Source: Cupriavidus taiwanensis (lineage in GTDB: Bacteria > Pseudomonadota > Gammaproteobacteria > Burkholderiales > Burkholderiaceae). From it: a stretch of 64,000 nt of DNA. The notes beneath the pieces were generated by a model, which worked only from the letters and a program-made list of their open reading frames with translations, did not search any database and was not told the origin of the DNA. Location of the stretch: positions 535,598 to 599,597 of the forward strand of contig NZ_LT984805.1 of assembly GCF_900250115.1 (NCBI RefSeq), given 5' to 3'. Position numbers and translations under genes: made by a program. Of this stretch, positions 16,161-24,895 are shown piece by piece (the first letter of the stretch is position 1; each line of letters starts with the position of its first letter).

Positions 16161-17228
16161 ATGGCCGCCGCCGACCTCGATCTGACCGACACCGCCTTGC
16201 AGGCTGACCTGACCGAACTACGCAGCCGTTTTCCCGAAACCCGCGCGCTGTACCGCGAGGTCTGCGGCCTGCTGTTCTTCCGTTACGGTGTCACGCCCAC
16301 CGCCAACAAGCTCTACAGCTTGGTCCGCAAGGGCAGCATGGGCACGCCCGCCGAGGTGCTGCAGGCGTTCTGGCAGGAACTGCGCGGGCGCACGCGCGTG
16401 ACCATCGACCATCCGGACCTGCCGGACCCCCTCAAGCAGATCGCCGCCGAGGCGGTGCAGACCATCTGGCAGTCGGCCAACGAGGCCGCCACGGCGGAAC
16501 TCGCCACGCTGCGTGCCGAAGCGCGTGACGCAGCGAATGCCGCGGAATCGGAACGCGATGCCGCGCGCGCCGAGACCGCGGTCGCGCGCGAAGACGCGCT
16601 GGCGCTCTCGGCGCAGCTGGGCGAGGCGCGCCAGGCGCACGACGCCGTGCAGGCCGAACTGGCGGCCGAGCGCCAGGCGCACGCCGCGACGCGGGCGCGT
16701 TGGGAAGCGGGGCGGGGGGAACTGGAGGCGGCGGGGCGCCAGCTGGCGGAACTGCGCACCCAATTCTCGACGGAGCTGGAGCGGGCGCGCGAGGCGGTGA
16801 CGCTCGCGCAGGAACGCGCCGAAGCCAGCGAGCGGCGCAGCTTGCGCGAACTGGACCAGGAGCGCACCGCGCGCCAGAAGAGCGAGCGCACGGCCGAAGA
16901 CCTGCGCGGCGAACTGGCGGTGGCACGCAGCGAGGCGCGCGATGCGGCGGTGGCGCAGGCGGAGGGCCGCACGAAGCTGGAAGCACAGGCCGCGGCGCTG
17001 GCCGAGCGGCTCGCGGCCACCGAGCAGGCGCAGCGCCGGGCGGAGCGGGCCGAAGCGGAAGCCGCGCTCGCGCGCCAGTTGCTGGCCACCTTGCGCGTCG
17101 CGCCGCGCGAACGCGAAGGGGGCCGGCGGCGCAAGGCAGCCAGTTCGGCGGCGACCGTGCCGGAAGAACAAGGCGACGGTCAGGAGGGTCGGCCGGAATT
17201 CGCGAAATTTTCGCCAAATATGGCTTAA
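16161..17228 (+). CDS. KfrA/TnpT-like coiled-coil DNA-binding protein, module A, 3' end replaced
   Basis: N-terminal KfrA-type DNA-binding domain (residues about 10-95: LRSRFPETRALYREVCGLLF, YGVTPTANKLYSLVRKGSM, TPAEVLQAFWQELRGRTRV) followed by some 200 residues of alanine/glutamate-rich coiled coil. Start taken as ATG 16161; a TTG two codons earlier is possible. It diverges from tnpS of module A and should be its TnpT, the helper that binds the resolution site. The last residues, from about GRPEFAKFSPNMA, are encoded by the inverted repeat of transposon Tn-B (from 17184), so the native C-terminus has been lost. In the related copies (51383, 60416) the gene continues for another 20-40 residues and overlaps an H-NS-like gene, absent here. 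Confidence 0.75.
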   Translation: MAAADLDLTDTALQADLTELRSRFPETRALYREVCGLLFFRYGVTPTANKLYSLVRKGSMGTPAEVLQAFWQELRGRTRVTIDHPDLPDPLKQIAAEAVQTIWQSANEAATAELATLRAEARDAANAAESERDAARAETAVAREDALALSAQLGEARQAHDAVQAELAAERQAHAATRARWEAGRGELEAAGRQLAELRTQFSTELERAREAVTLAQERAEASERRSLRELDQERTARQKSERTAEDLRGELAVARSEARDAAVAQAEGRTKLEAQAAALAERLAATEQAQRRAERAEAEAALARQLLATLRVAPREREGGRRRKAASSAATVPEEQGDGQEGRPEFAKFSPNMA

Positions 17229-17229
17229 C
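17184..17229 (+). repeat. left terminal inverted repeat of Tn-B
   Basis: Begins GAGGGTCGGCCGGAATTCGC and reads inward through AAATTTTCGCCAAA and GGCTTAAC. It overlaps the last codons and supplies the stop of the module A KfrA/TnpT gene. Confidence 0.8.
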
Positions 17230-17284
17230 ACATTGATCTAAAAGAGGAATTCGGTTCCATGCGCGCTCCTCGAACGCTGCATCG

Positions 17285-17512
17285 CTAAATCAAGCGCCAC
17301 GGGAACCGCATGCTGATCGTCTCAAATCGGTCCGTCTCGACCGATATAGGGATGTCGCCAACCGTGGCTTGAATGACCGCTGGTCGCTCATCGCCGGACA
17401 CCCAGCGAACTGAGGCCGATGCCCGTAAATCGGAGGCCATTGCGGACATGACTGATCCAGTCGACCGCTCTAACTTCAGAAAAAAGGACTCTGTGATGGC
17501 TTTCGCCGACAC
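17285..17512 (-). CDS. hypothetical protein, 75 aa, downstream of mgtC
   Basis: Not recognised. It reads MSAKAITESFFLKLERSTGS ... DERPAVIQATVGDIPISVET ... ISMRFPWRLI, has no membrane helix, and ends near the left end of Tn-B. It lies 18 bases downstream of the mgtC-like gene on the same strand, so it is probably the last gene of the cargo operon. Composition and a conserved-looking C-terminus suggest that it is real. Confidence 0.5.
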   Translation of the reverse strand: MSAKAITESFFLKLERSTGSVMSAMASDLRASASVRWVSGDERPAVIQATVGDIPISVETDRFETISMRFPWRLI

Positions 17513-17530
17513 AGGGCTTACCGCAGCAAA

Positions 17531-18253
17531 TCACTCAGTGGTGCTGGGGCTCCAGAAAGCCTGGCTGACAGCACTGGACGCTGCCAGTCTCGCAACAACG
17601 TGATCGAGCTTCTCCCCGTCGACTGAGGTCGCCATCAGCACGGCTTCGATCTCCACGTCGTCGGTACCAAAGGCGTGAACCACCAAGTCGCGGGTGGGAT
17701 GATTGCTGTCCTCCAGGGCCTCATCCAACAAGCGCATTGCCTCTTTCTGGCGCTCCCGCGGAGCGATGACATAGACGGTATTAGTGACCTCCACGGCGGG
17801 CGTATCGATGGGCTGACGGTTGATACGGTCGACCACGGGGCGCAGCAGCGTATTTGCAGCCAGCACGAATAGACACCCGACTGTAGCCTCCGGAAGCAGG
17901 TCCGCGCCGGCACACGCACCTATGGCTGCCGAGCCCCACAAGGTGGCAGCGGTATTGAGGCCGCGCACATTCCCTTCTTCTCGCATGATCACGCCCGCGC
18001 CAAGGAAGCCGATTCCCGAGACCACGTAGGCGACGACACGCACGGCACCATCGTGCCCGGCCAGCCGGTTGGCCATATCTACAAAAATGGCAGCGCCGAC
18101 AGCCACCAGCACATTGGTGCGTAGGCCGGCGGTACGTTGGCGGTACTGTCGTTCGTAACCGATTATCGCACCCAGCACGAATGCCGCGGCCACGCTGATA
18201 CTGGTATCGAGCAGGGAATCCAGATTGATGTTTTGGATGGCTTCAATGGTCAT
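17531..18253 (-). CDS. MgtC/SapB-family membrane protein
   Basis: MgtC-type inner-membrane protein, 240 aa. About four or five hydrophobic segments in residues 15-140 carry family signatures: AAFVLGAIIGYERQYRQRTA, GLRTNVLVAVGAAIFVDM, VVSGIGFLGAGVIMREEGNV, RGLNTAATLWGSAAIGACAG. The C-terminal 100 residues are a soluble ACT-like domain (TNTVYVIAPRERQKEAMRLL...). MgtC proteins help cells cope with low magnesium and inside hosts, and act as inhibitors or regulators of ATP synthase and transporters rather than as Mg pumps. It is the third or fourth gene of a minus-strand cargo operon (porin, ABC permease, ABC ATPase, MgtC) within Tn-B. Confidence 0.88.
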   Translation of the reverse strand: MTIEAIQNINLDSLLDTSISVAAAFVLGAIIGYERQYRQRTAGLRTNVLVAVGAAIFVDMANRLAGHDGAVRVVAYVVSGIGFLGAGVIMREEGNVRGLNTAATLWGSAAIGACAGADLLPEATVGCLFVLAANTLLRPVVDRINRQPIDTPAVEVTNTVYVIAPRERQKEAMRLLDEALEDSNHPTRDLVVHAFGTDDVEIEAVLMATSVDGEKLDHVVARLAASSAVSQAFWSPSTTE

Positions 18254-18317
18254 GTTTCGAACTGGTCAGAGTCGGGCTCAGAGTGGGCAGCCTCAGCTTG
18301 AGGACAGCCAAATTGCA

Positions 18318-19616
18318 TTAGCTTTCAAGCGAAAACCGCTCCGTATGGTCATCGCACGAGAAGATCTCAGCATAACGTCCCCATTCAATGATCGCCTCCA
18401 GCGTCTGCTTAGCCAGCTCATCGCTCAGAAAATCCTCTAACTTTTGCTCGAACCGGACGCGCGGGGCTTGCTGATCCTTTCGCTCAGCCAACACAGTTCG
18501 GATATAGCCGGCCATTGGTACGCGCCGCACCAGGTGTTCGGCGAACAGGGCTTTACGCTCCTGTGTACCATGCTCATTGAAGAGCAAGCCCGCTACGGTC
18601 AGGACAATATCGCCCTCGCGCAGCTCGGCGAAGCCGAGGTGCCCGAGGATCTCGGCGACGGGGAAGAGATCGTCCACTTCCAGGTGCATCGTGGCTGCGA
18701 TTTCTGGCAGGTCAGCTTGGCCCCGATAGGGCTCAGCGGCTACCGTCTCGATCAGGCCCGCCATCAGATTGGTTGAAACCGGCTGCAAAGGGCTGCCGAT
18801 GTCCAGGCCGTTTCTTGGCGCGGCACCCTTTGTCGGGCGGGCCGTCATCTTGGCGTAGATCTCGTCGACCAGTTCGCGGAATGCCGGCTCGAGGCGGTCA
18901 CGCCGATGCTTGAAGGGTACTTGAAACTCAGCAACGACAGATCCCGGGTTGGACGAAAGCAGCAGAATGCGGTCGCACATGAACACCGCCTCCTCGATGT
19001 TGTGGGTCACGATCAGCATCGACTTGATCGGCAACATGCGCTCGGTCCACAGATCGAGCAGATCGGTACGCAAGGTCTCTGCTGTCAGCACGTCGAGCGC
19101 CGAGAATGGCTCATCCATCAGCAACAAGGTCGGATTGACAACGAGGGCCCGGGCAAAGCCGACACGCTGGCGCATACCGCCCGATAATTCGCGGGGGAAC
19201 GCGTTCTCGAAGCCATCCAGGCCAATCAGGTCGATGGCTGCAAGCGCGCGCTCACGCCGCTCCGCCGGCGGCACGCCAAGCGCTTCCAGGCCGGCTTCAA
19301 CATTGTCGAGGACGGTGAGCCACGGAAATAGCGCAAAGGTCTGGAAGACCATAGCGACACCTTCTGCTGGGCCTTTGATCGGTGAGCCGCAGTAGTCAAG
19401 CTGGCCGGACGTGGGCGAAATCAGGCCGGCAATCATGCGCAGCAATGTGGACTTGCCCGAGCCGGACCGACCAAGCAGGCCGACGATTTCGCCTTCGCGC
19501 AGTTTTAGGTTCACGCCGTCCAGCACCAGTCGCTTGCCCTGATCGCGGCCGTAGCCGTGGCTCAGGTCGCGAACGGTCAGGATGTTCTGGGTAGGGGTCA
19601 GGATTTCGTTTTGCAT
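18318..19616 (-). CDS. ABC transporter ATP-binding protein, NitT/TauT type with AAA-associated C-terminal domain
   Basis: Cytosolic ATPase of an ABC importer of the nitrate/sulfonate/bicarbonate class. Walker A GRSGSGKST at 49-57, signature LSGGMRQR at 144-151, Walker B LLLMDEP at 164-170, and the switch histidine in IVTHNIEEAVF. Residues 1-265 form the normal domain; the remaining 165 residues (from about MAGLIETVAAEPYRGQADLP to the end) are the AAA-associated domain found in a subset of these proteins, possibly regulatory. Start ATG 19616 lies 14 bases after the permease gene. Substrate is unknown. No periplasmic binding protein is encoded nearby, unusual for an importer; it may be elsewhere or replaced by the porin-coupled design. 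Confidence 0.88.
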   Translation of the reverse strand: MQNEILTPTQNILTVRDLSHGYGRDQGKRLVLDGVNLKLREGEIVGLLGRSGSGKSTLLRMIAGLISPTSGQLDYCGSPIKGPAEGVAMVFQTFALFPWLTVLDNVEAGLEALGVPPAERRERALAAIDLIGLDGFENAFPRELSGGMRQRVGFARALVVNPTLLLMDEPFSALDVLTAETLRTDLLDLWTERMLPIKSMLIVTHNIEEAVFMCDRILLLSSNPGSVVAEFQVPFKHRRDRLEPAFRELVDEIYAKMTARPTKGAAPRNGLDIGSPLQPVSTNLMAGLIETVAAEPYRGQADLPEIAATMHLEVDDLFPVAEILGHLGFAELREGDIVLTVAGLLFNEHGTQERKALFAEHLVRRVPMAGYIRTVLAERKDQQAPRVRFEQKLEDFLSDELAKQTLEAIIEWGRYAEIFSCDDHTERFSLES

Positions 19617-19629
19617 TATGTTTGCCCTC

Positions 19630-21366
19630 TCAGTTCATGCGCAGCTTGCTTTCGGCGATGGCGTACAGCGGACGCCACAGAAAACGGTTGAAACAGACCA
19701 CCATGATCGACATGACAGCGATACCAAGGACGATTTTGGGATAGTCTCCAGCGGCGGTGGACTGGGCGATATAGGCGCCAAGGCCATGCGCCGACAGGCT
19801 GGTTGAGCCCCATGACACGGCCTCGGACACAATGCTCGCGTTCCACGCGCCGCCCGACGCGGTGATGGCGCCAGTCACGTAGTAGGGAAAAATCCCGGGC
19901 AGCATGATCTGCCTCCACCACTGCCAGCCACGAATGCGGAAGTTCGTGGCCGCTTCGCGGAAGTCGTTCGGAAATGCGGTGGCCCCGGCGATGACATTGA
20001 AGAGGATGTACCACTGCACTCCCAAAACGATCAGCGGACTCAGCCAGATGTCTGGGTTTAGATGGAAATGGACAATGCCGAACACAAATACCGGGAACAG
20101 CAGGTTGGCCGGGAAGGCGGCCAGGAACTGCGCCAGTGGCTGGATTTTTTCGGCAAGCCGGGGCCGCAGCCCAATCATGACCCCAACCGGCACCCAGATC
20201 AGGGAGGTGAGGACGATCAACACCAGCACGCGCAACAGTGTCAGCAGCCCCAGCCCAATGACTTTCACAACTTCGTCCAATCCGGCTTCAGTGTGCACAT
20301 AGCTGACCGTCCGCCACAGCAGATAACCGGCAAGCACTGCCACAAGAAGGCTCCAGACCACGTCAACGACGCGGGCCAGGCCAGCCCGCTGGGGGCCTGA
20401 GGCCGCGGGCAGTTGCACCGCGAAGCGGGCCCGCGCCAGCTTGCGCAGCAGGCGGCCGAAGGTACGCAGCAAACTCTGGATCAAGTGGGTACGATGCACC
20501 AGGTTCAACACCCAGGACTGCGGCGCGGTTTGCGCGCTCGTGCTTTCCAGTCGGAAGCGATCTGCCCAGGCCACCATCGGACGAAACAGAAACTGGTCGT
20601 ACAGGACGATCACTGCGATCATGGCCAGGATGACCCAACCCACCGCTGCCATATTGCTGTCGGCAATGGCCGTGGCCAGGAAGGCGCCGACCCCAGGCAG
20701 GGTGATTGACTTGTCGCCGACCGTAATGGCTTCCGAGGCGACAACAAAGAACCAGCCGCCCGACATGCTCATCATCATGTTCCAGATCAGCCCCGGCATG
20801 GCAAACGGCACCTCCAGCTTCCAGAATTTCTGCCAGGGCGTTAGGCGCATGCTGTTCGACACTTCGATCAAGTCAGGCGGTAGCGTGCGCAATGACTGGT
20901 AGAAGCTGAATGTCATGTTCCAAGCCTGGCTGGTGAAAATCGCAAAGATGGCCGCCAACTCGGCGCCAAGCATGCGGCCCGGAAAGAGCGCAAGGAAAAA
21001 GACCACGGTGAAGGAGATATAGCCTAGCACCGGCACCGACTGCAGGATGTCGAGCATGGGGACCAGTACCTTCTCCGCCCGGCGGCTCTTGGCTGCCAGC
21101 GTGCCATACGTGAAGGTGAACAGCAGCGACGCCGCCAGCGCGGCCAGCATACGCAGCGTGGTCCGCAGGGCGTACTCGGGCAGCATGGCAGGATCTAGCG
21201 AAATTGCCTCGGCGCTGGGTCCGGCAAGCGGTGCCAGTGTTTCACGGATGCCTGACGCGGCCACTACCAGCAGGCCGATAATCAGTGGTAGGGCAATGAA
21301 ATCCCAGCGGTTCGGCAGCAGACGCCGAGCCGTACCTGGGAGTTGCGGCATGAATTCGTTTGCCAT
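19630..21366 (-). CDS. ABC transporter permease, double-domain (NitT/TauT type)
   Basis: Inner-membrane permease of 578 aa made of two tandem BPD_transp_1 domains. The first half has EAA-like loop EVSNSMRLTPWQKFWKLEVP followed by FAMPGLIWNMMMSMSGGWFF; the second half has REAATNFRIRGWQWWRQIML followed by PGIFPYYVTGAITASGGAWN. Around twelve hydrophobic segments in all. A single-chain double permease replaces the usual dimer and pairs with the ATPase gene 14 bases downstream. The start is ATG 21366 (MANEFMPQLPG). The gene is part of the Tn-B cargo operon. The transported compound cannot be read from the sequence. Confidence 0.87.
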   Translation of the reverse strand: MANEFMPQLPGTARRLLPNRWDFIALPLIIGLLVVAASGIRETLAPLAGPSAEAISLDPAMLPEYALRTTLRMLAALAASLLFTFTYGTLAAKSRRAEKVLVPMLDILQSVPVLGYISFTVVFFLALFPGRMLGAELAAIFAIFTSQAWNMTFSFYQSLRTLPPDLIEVSNSMRLTPWQKFWKLEVPFAMPGLIWNMMMSMSGGWFFVVASEAITVGDKSITLPGVGAFLATAIADSNMAAVGWVILAMIAVIVLYDQFLFRPMVAWADRFRLESTSAQTAPQSWVLNLVHRTHLIQSLLRTFGRLLRKLARARFAVQLPAASGPQRAGLARVVDVVWSLLVAVLAGYLLWRTVSYVHTEAGLDEVVKVIGLGLLTLLRVLVLIVLTSLIWVPVGVMIGLRPRLAEKIQPLAQFLAAFPANLLFPVFVFGIVHFHLNPDIWLSPLIVLGVQWYILFNVIAGATAFPNDFREAATNFRIRGWQWWRQIMLPGIFPYYVTGAITASGGAWNASIVSEAVSWGSTSLSAHGLGAYIAQSTAAGDYPKIVLGIAVMSIMVVCFNRFLWRPLYAIAESKLRMN

Positions 21367-21572
21367 GGGGCTTCCTTGGCCGACAGCATGGTTAAACGGA
21401 AGCCCACGAAGCGTGTGCTGGCAGCTTGGTCAGAACAGGTTCGCGAGCCATTGGATTCACTACCCTGGCCGGGTCGCCAGCGGCTACGGGTAGTTGGCAG
21501 GCGCAGCACAGCGACTAGAGGCGTCATCCATAATGGCTCCTCCTGTTCACTGGGATACTATCGCTCTGCGCC

Positions 21573-23009
21573 TCAGAACTCGGCGTGGAACCGGACGCCA
21601 TAGAATGTTGCCGGCCCCCGGTCCCGGTTGTAGCCCGGGTTGCGGATGTATTGAAAATTCGGACTGACGCTGAAGTACTTCAACAACGCCAGGCTGTAAT
21701 AGATCTCGAGCACTTGTTCCGGTCCATAGCGCAATGCGCCATCGCCGAGGAACGCTCCCAGACCGCCGGCGGCCAGGTAGTCCCGGTGCGGTGATCGCAG
21801 CATGTTGACGGCCATCGCCACCCCGAGTTCGTCATTGGGCCGTCCCCAGGACGTGCCTTTGAGCGTGCCGCCGCCGGCAATTTGCTTGCCGATCTCGGTA
21901 AAGGCGTAGGTTTCCGTCTTGTCGTCCGACATATTGGCGCGGAAGAACACGCCCAGCGAATCATTGACCTCCTGCAGCAACGTAATGCCCACGCCCACCT
22001 TGGCATGTTCCGCGCGCACGTCGGCAACATCGGGCGTCACGTTGTTGGCCTGCCCGAATGCGATGGCATCGCTGAACTTGCCCATCTTCGCTTTATTGCG
22101 CCAGAGCAGCAGGCGCGCCGCTCCGGGACGGCCAGCGAGGGTATAGCGCTTTTCAAGCTCCAGGATGTCGCCGTAGTGCTCAAACATCCGTGTGTCGAGC
22201 TTCAGTCCGTTGGATTCGAGCGGTTGCAGGAAATGACCAAAGCGCGCCGACCAGCCATCGCCCACGTACTCTAGCGACACGCCCCAGTTGTAGCCGCGCG
22301 CATCGGCGGGATAGTCGAACGAGCCATGTGTCAGCGATGACCAGTTCATGAACTGGGTGCGCGGGTCGGAGCCGTAGGGGTTCAGGTCGAAGACGTCGAG
22401 CACGCCGAAGTTGCCAGCGGTCAGCACGACGCGCTGTTTGTCGACGGTTCGCGCAAACTGGTTGAAGTCGGCATCAAGCTTCTCCTCGCCACCACCCAGG
22501 CCCCAGGTCTGGCGCACGAAGGCGCGGGCCCGGTAGAACGTAGGATTGGTGCCCGACGATTTGGCCAGTTCCCCGTTGGTCAGGCCTCCGAGACCATGCA
22601 GGCCAGAGAAGGGCACACCCTGCGAGACTTCAGGATTGAAGTGAAACTCTGCCCCTTGCCATAGGCGCAGGCCCAGGTCGAGCGTGCTGGTGAACGAATA
22701 ACTCTTGGCCCGTTCCGTGCCGAGGCTGTGCTCGCCGGAATAGGCCGCGCCAAACGAAGGCTTGCGCTGCCAGATGTAGGTGGCTTGCCCGTGGAAGGCA
22801 AAACGGTCCTCCATCGGATCTGCCGTCGCATTGCCGGGGGCAGCGCCGGAAGCCGGCTGGCTTTCACCGGCGTTCTGGGCATGCGCCGGTGCGAGACCAA
22901 TGGCTAGGAGCACCACGGTCAGCGCCGCGAGCGTGCGGGCCGACCAACGAGTGCCCTTCAAAAGGGTGAGGGCGGAGAAGGCAAACTGAAAACAGGTAAT
23001 GAACGACAT
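21573..23009 (-). CDS. OprB-family carbohydrate-selective-type porin
   Basis: Outer-membrane beta-barrel, 478 aa from ATG 23009, chosen because GGGAGG lies seven bases upstream; the frame is open further but without such a site. A Sec signal peptide ends in LLAIGLAPAHA before QNAGE. The mature part has the alternating aromatic strands and the family features AFHGQATYIWQRKPSFGAAY, NFGVLDVFDLNPYGSDPRTQ, and ends in F (GVRFHAEF), as outer-membrane barrels require. OprB porins pass sugars and related small solutes; the neighbouring NitT/TauT-type ABC genes 200 bases downstream suggest that a common substrate crosses both membranes. First gene of the minus-strand cargo operon of Tn-B. Confidence 0.85.
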   Translation of the reverse strand: MSFITCFQFAFSALTLLKGTRWSARTLAALTVVLLAIGLAPAHAQNAGESQPASGAAPGNATADPMEDRFAFHGQATYIWQRKPSFGAAYSGEHSLGTERAKSYSFTSTLDLGLRLWQGAEFHFNPEVSQGVPFSGLHGLGGLTNGELAKSSGTNPTFYRARAFVRQTWGLGGGEEKLDADFNQFARTVDKQRVVLTAGNFGVLDVFDLNPYGSDPRTQFMNWSSLTHGSFDYPADARGYNWGVSLEYVGDGWSARFGHFLQPLESNGLKLDTRMFEHYGDILELEKRYTLAGRPGAARLLLWRNKAKMGKFSDAIAFGQANNVTPDVADVRAEHAKVGVGITLLQEVNDSLGVFFRANMSDDKTETYAFTEIGKQIAGGGTLKGTSWGRPNDELGVAMAVNMLRSPHRDYLAAGGLGAFLGDGALRYGPEQVLEIYYSLALLKYFSVSPNFQYIRNPGYNRDRGPATFYGVRFHAEF

Positions 23010-23072
23010 GAGACCTCCCTCACGCGCTTCTATGGCGCGTGTAGGCTCGGGGCGACTACCCGAGAGGGCCAA

Positions 23073-23558
23073 AGAGTGAGCGCAAACGTCACCCGCATCT
23101 GCCTACTCGGTAGATCGCTAACAAGAAAAATCGGGAGGTGGCCACACAGGAGAATCTGCATGGTTGCCACTACCCGCCGGTAACGGCTAGGCAGTGGCGA
23201 GATGTCGCCTTGACTGACTAGCCGTTCAGTGATCGGCGTGGCGCCGACTAGAACAACAGTCCATGGGGAGAACCCTTAGTGATGACCGGGCGCAGCATAC
23301 CAAAATGTTTCATGGGACCGCAATGGATTTTCGGAGGCCCATAGAGGCGACTGCGGTGTTTCTGCGACACGTGGTTTTCGTCGGCGGAACCGTCAAAATG
23401 CGCCTCACCCGGCGGCGGACCAAATCAGTCACTGACTCTCTCGATGCCGGCGCCTACGCGACGCCAGCGGAAACCCCGGCTAGGCCTTGGCTAGGCCGAT
23501 CCATTCGAGGCCGATGGAAAGGGCCGAGCGCCTCACAAATGACAGGGGCGATCAGCGC
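23073..23558. other. spacer between the porin operon and tnpS, no gene recognised
   Basis: About 490 bases, presumably with the promoter of the minus-strand porin-ABC-mgtC operon. GC-rich, with only short frames on either strand. No inverted repeat of note. Confidence 0.4.
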
Positions 23559-24764
23559 CTACTGTGGCAAAGCGGGCGTGGTGGATGGTTGACACTGTTG
23601 CTCGCCCACGGTGTGCGCATGCCGCCGATCGTCCTCGGCGTGCAGGTAGATGCCAGTCGTCTCAATCGAGGCATGCCGCAGGTTCTTCTGGATAAAACGG
23701 ATATCGGTGCCGGCGTCGGCCTGGTGCGAAGCCGCAGAATGGCGCAGCCAGTGCGTCGAGGCACGCGTCAGCGTCACCGCGCCGGCCGGATCGCTCGCCT
23801 CCAACACGGCGGCCGCCCGCCGGAACACCTCCTTCGCGATCAGATAGACCGCCGTCGGCGTGAGGTGCCGCTGCGCGTCGCCGGCGACGCTCAGAATGGC
23901 CGGGCTCAGCTCACCGGGCGCGGGCATCGGCGGCAGGCCGTGGAACGCGCGATAGCGAGCAAACTCGGCCATCAACGCGTCGCTCACTGGTACCTCGCCC
24001 TCGGCGCCACCCTTGCCGACAACGTACAGCCACCAGCGCCCCCGCCGCTGGACGAAGTCGGCTGCCCTCGCGCGGGCGGCTTCGCTCGCGCGCAGCGCTG
24101 TATGGTAGAGAAAGCGCATCACCCAGCGGCTGCGCTCGTAATGCTGGCACTCGCGCGGCGTGCCCTGCGGCCAGCCCTCCATCGACGCGAGCACCACCTG
24201 CCACAGCGCATGATCGAGATAACGCTCGACGCGTCGAGCGCGCGAGCCACGCGTTGAGCGGCTGCGGCGCAGGGCAAGCGGATTGCCCGCGAGGTAGCCG
24301 GCCGCGACAAGGTAGTCGAGCAGTCCGGAAAGGATGCCGAGCGCCTGACGGCGGCTGCGCTCGGACAGCGGCCCATCGAAAAGCCGCCGCGCGCCGCCGC
24401 GGCGCGGCAGGGCCGGGTCGGTCCAGTCGGCCGTCGGCGCGGCCAGAAACTGCTCATAAAGCAGGAAATCCTCGCGCGTGAGGCTCGACATCGGCTTGCC
24501 CAGCGTGCGTGTTGCCCAGACGAGCAGCCGCACCACTTCCTTTCGGTAGCTGCGCAGGGTGTGCGGCGAACTGGCGTACTCGGCAAGCCACAAGCGTACG
24601 GCCTCAAGGTCGGTATCGGCCGTGACCTGCCGGTTGGCGGCGCGCGCCCGGTTAGTGCCGTCACGGCCGTCCAGTGCAGAGGGCAATACGATCGGCAGGA
24701 CTGATTCGTGTGCTGGAGCGGGCAAGTTCATGGACTGACACGATTTTGCGGCGGGGTTCCGCAT
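23559..24764 (-). CDS. tnpS: TnpS-like tyrosine recombinase of Tn-B
   Basis: Cointegrate resolution recombinase, paralogous to the module A TnpS (shared TLRSYRKEVVRLLVWATRTL / TLTAYRREVERLILWSVLQL). Catalytic residues: R in HTALRASEAARA, lysine in YVVGKGGAEGEVPV, THWLRHSAASHQA, and LRHASIETTGIYLHAEDDRR with the tyrosine. 401 aa from 24764; the ATG at 24731 (MNLPAPAHES) is an alternative start, neither having a clear ribosome site. It diverges from tnpT across about 130 bases that hold an inverted repeat (ATTACGT-atata-ACGTAAT). With TnpT it should recombine this site to resolve cointegrates made by TnpA of the same element. Confidence 0.85.
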   Translation of the reverse strand: MRNPAAKSCQSMNLPAPAHESVLPIVLPSALDGRDGTNRARAANRQVTADTDLEAVRLWLAEYASSPHTLRSYRKEVVRLLVWATRTLGKPMSSLTREDFLLYEQFLAAPTADWTDPALPRRGGARRLFDGPLSERSRRQALGILSGLLDYLVAAGYLAGNPLALRRSRSTRGSRARRVERYLDHALWQVVLASMEGWPQGTPRECQHYERSRWVMRFLYHTALRASEAARARAADFVQRRGRWWLYVVGKGGAEGEVPVSDALMAEFARYRAFHGLPPMPAPGELSPAILSVAGDAQRHLTPTAVYLIAKEVFRRAAAVLEASDPAGAVTLTRASTHWLRHSAASHQADAGTDIRFIQKNLRHASIETTGIYLHAEDDRRHAHTVGEQQCQPSTTPALPQ

Positions 24765-24814
24765 CGTACACCTACGAAGCTTACGATTATGCGCGTTATC
24801 GTAAATTTCTGGCG

Positions 24815-24850
24815 CTTGTGATTACGTATATAACGTAATACGATCATATG
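24815..24850. promoter_or_regulatory. putative cointegrate resolution site (rst) of Tn-B
   Basis: ATTACGT (24821-24827) and ACGTAAT (24833-24839) form an inverted repeat around ATATA, followed by ACGATCATATGC. It lies between divergent tnpS and tnpT, where Tn4651-type elements carry their rst core, and matches the motifs at 16119 and 49500. Confidence 0.6.
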
Positions 24851-24895
24851 CATTATTCAGAATCCAGAAATTCCACCTCTCAGCCGCTTCCGCCC

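Noticed and set aside
16218-17231. 337-aa open frame on the minus strand opposite the KfrA/TnpT-like gene (and similar ones at 50488-51465 and 59259-60529)
   Set aside because: Arg/Ala/Leu-rich shadows of Ala/Glu coiled-coil genes in GC-rich DNA; the plus-strand products have conserved domains.
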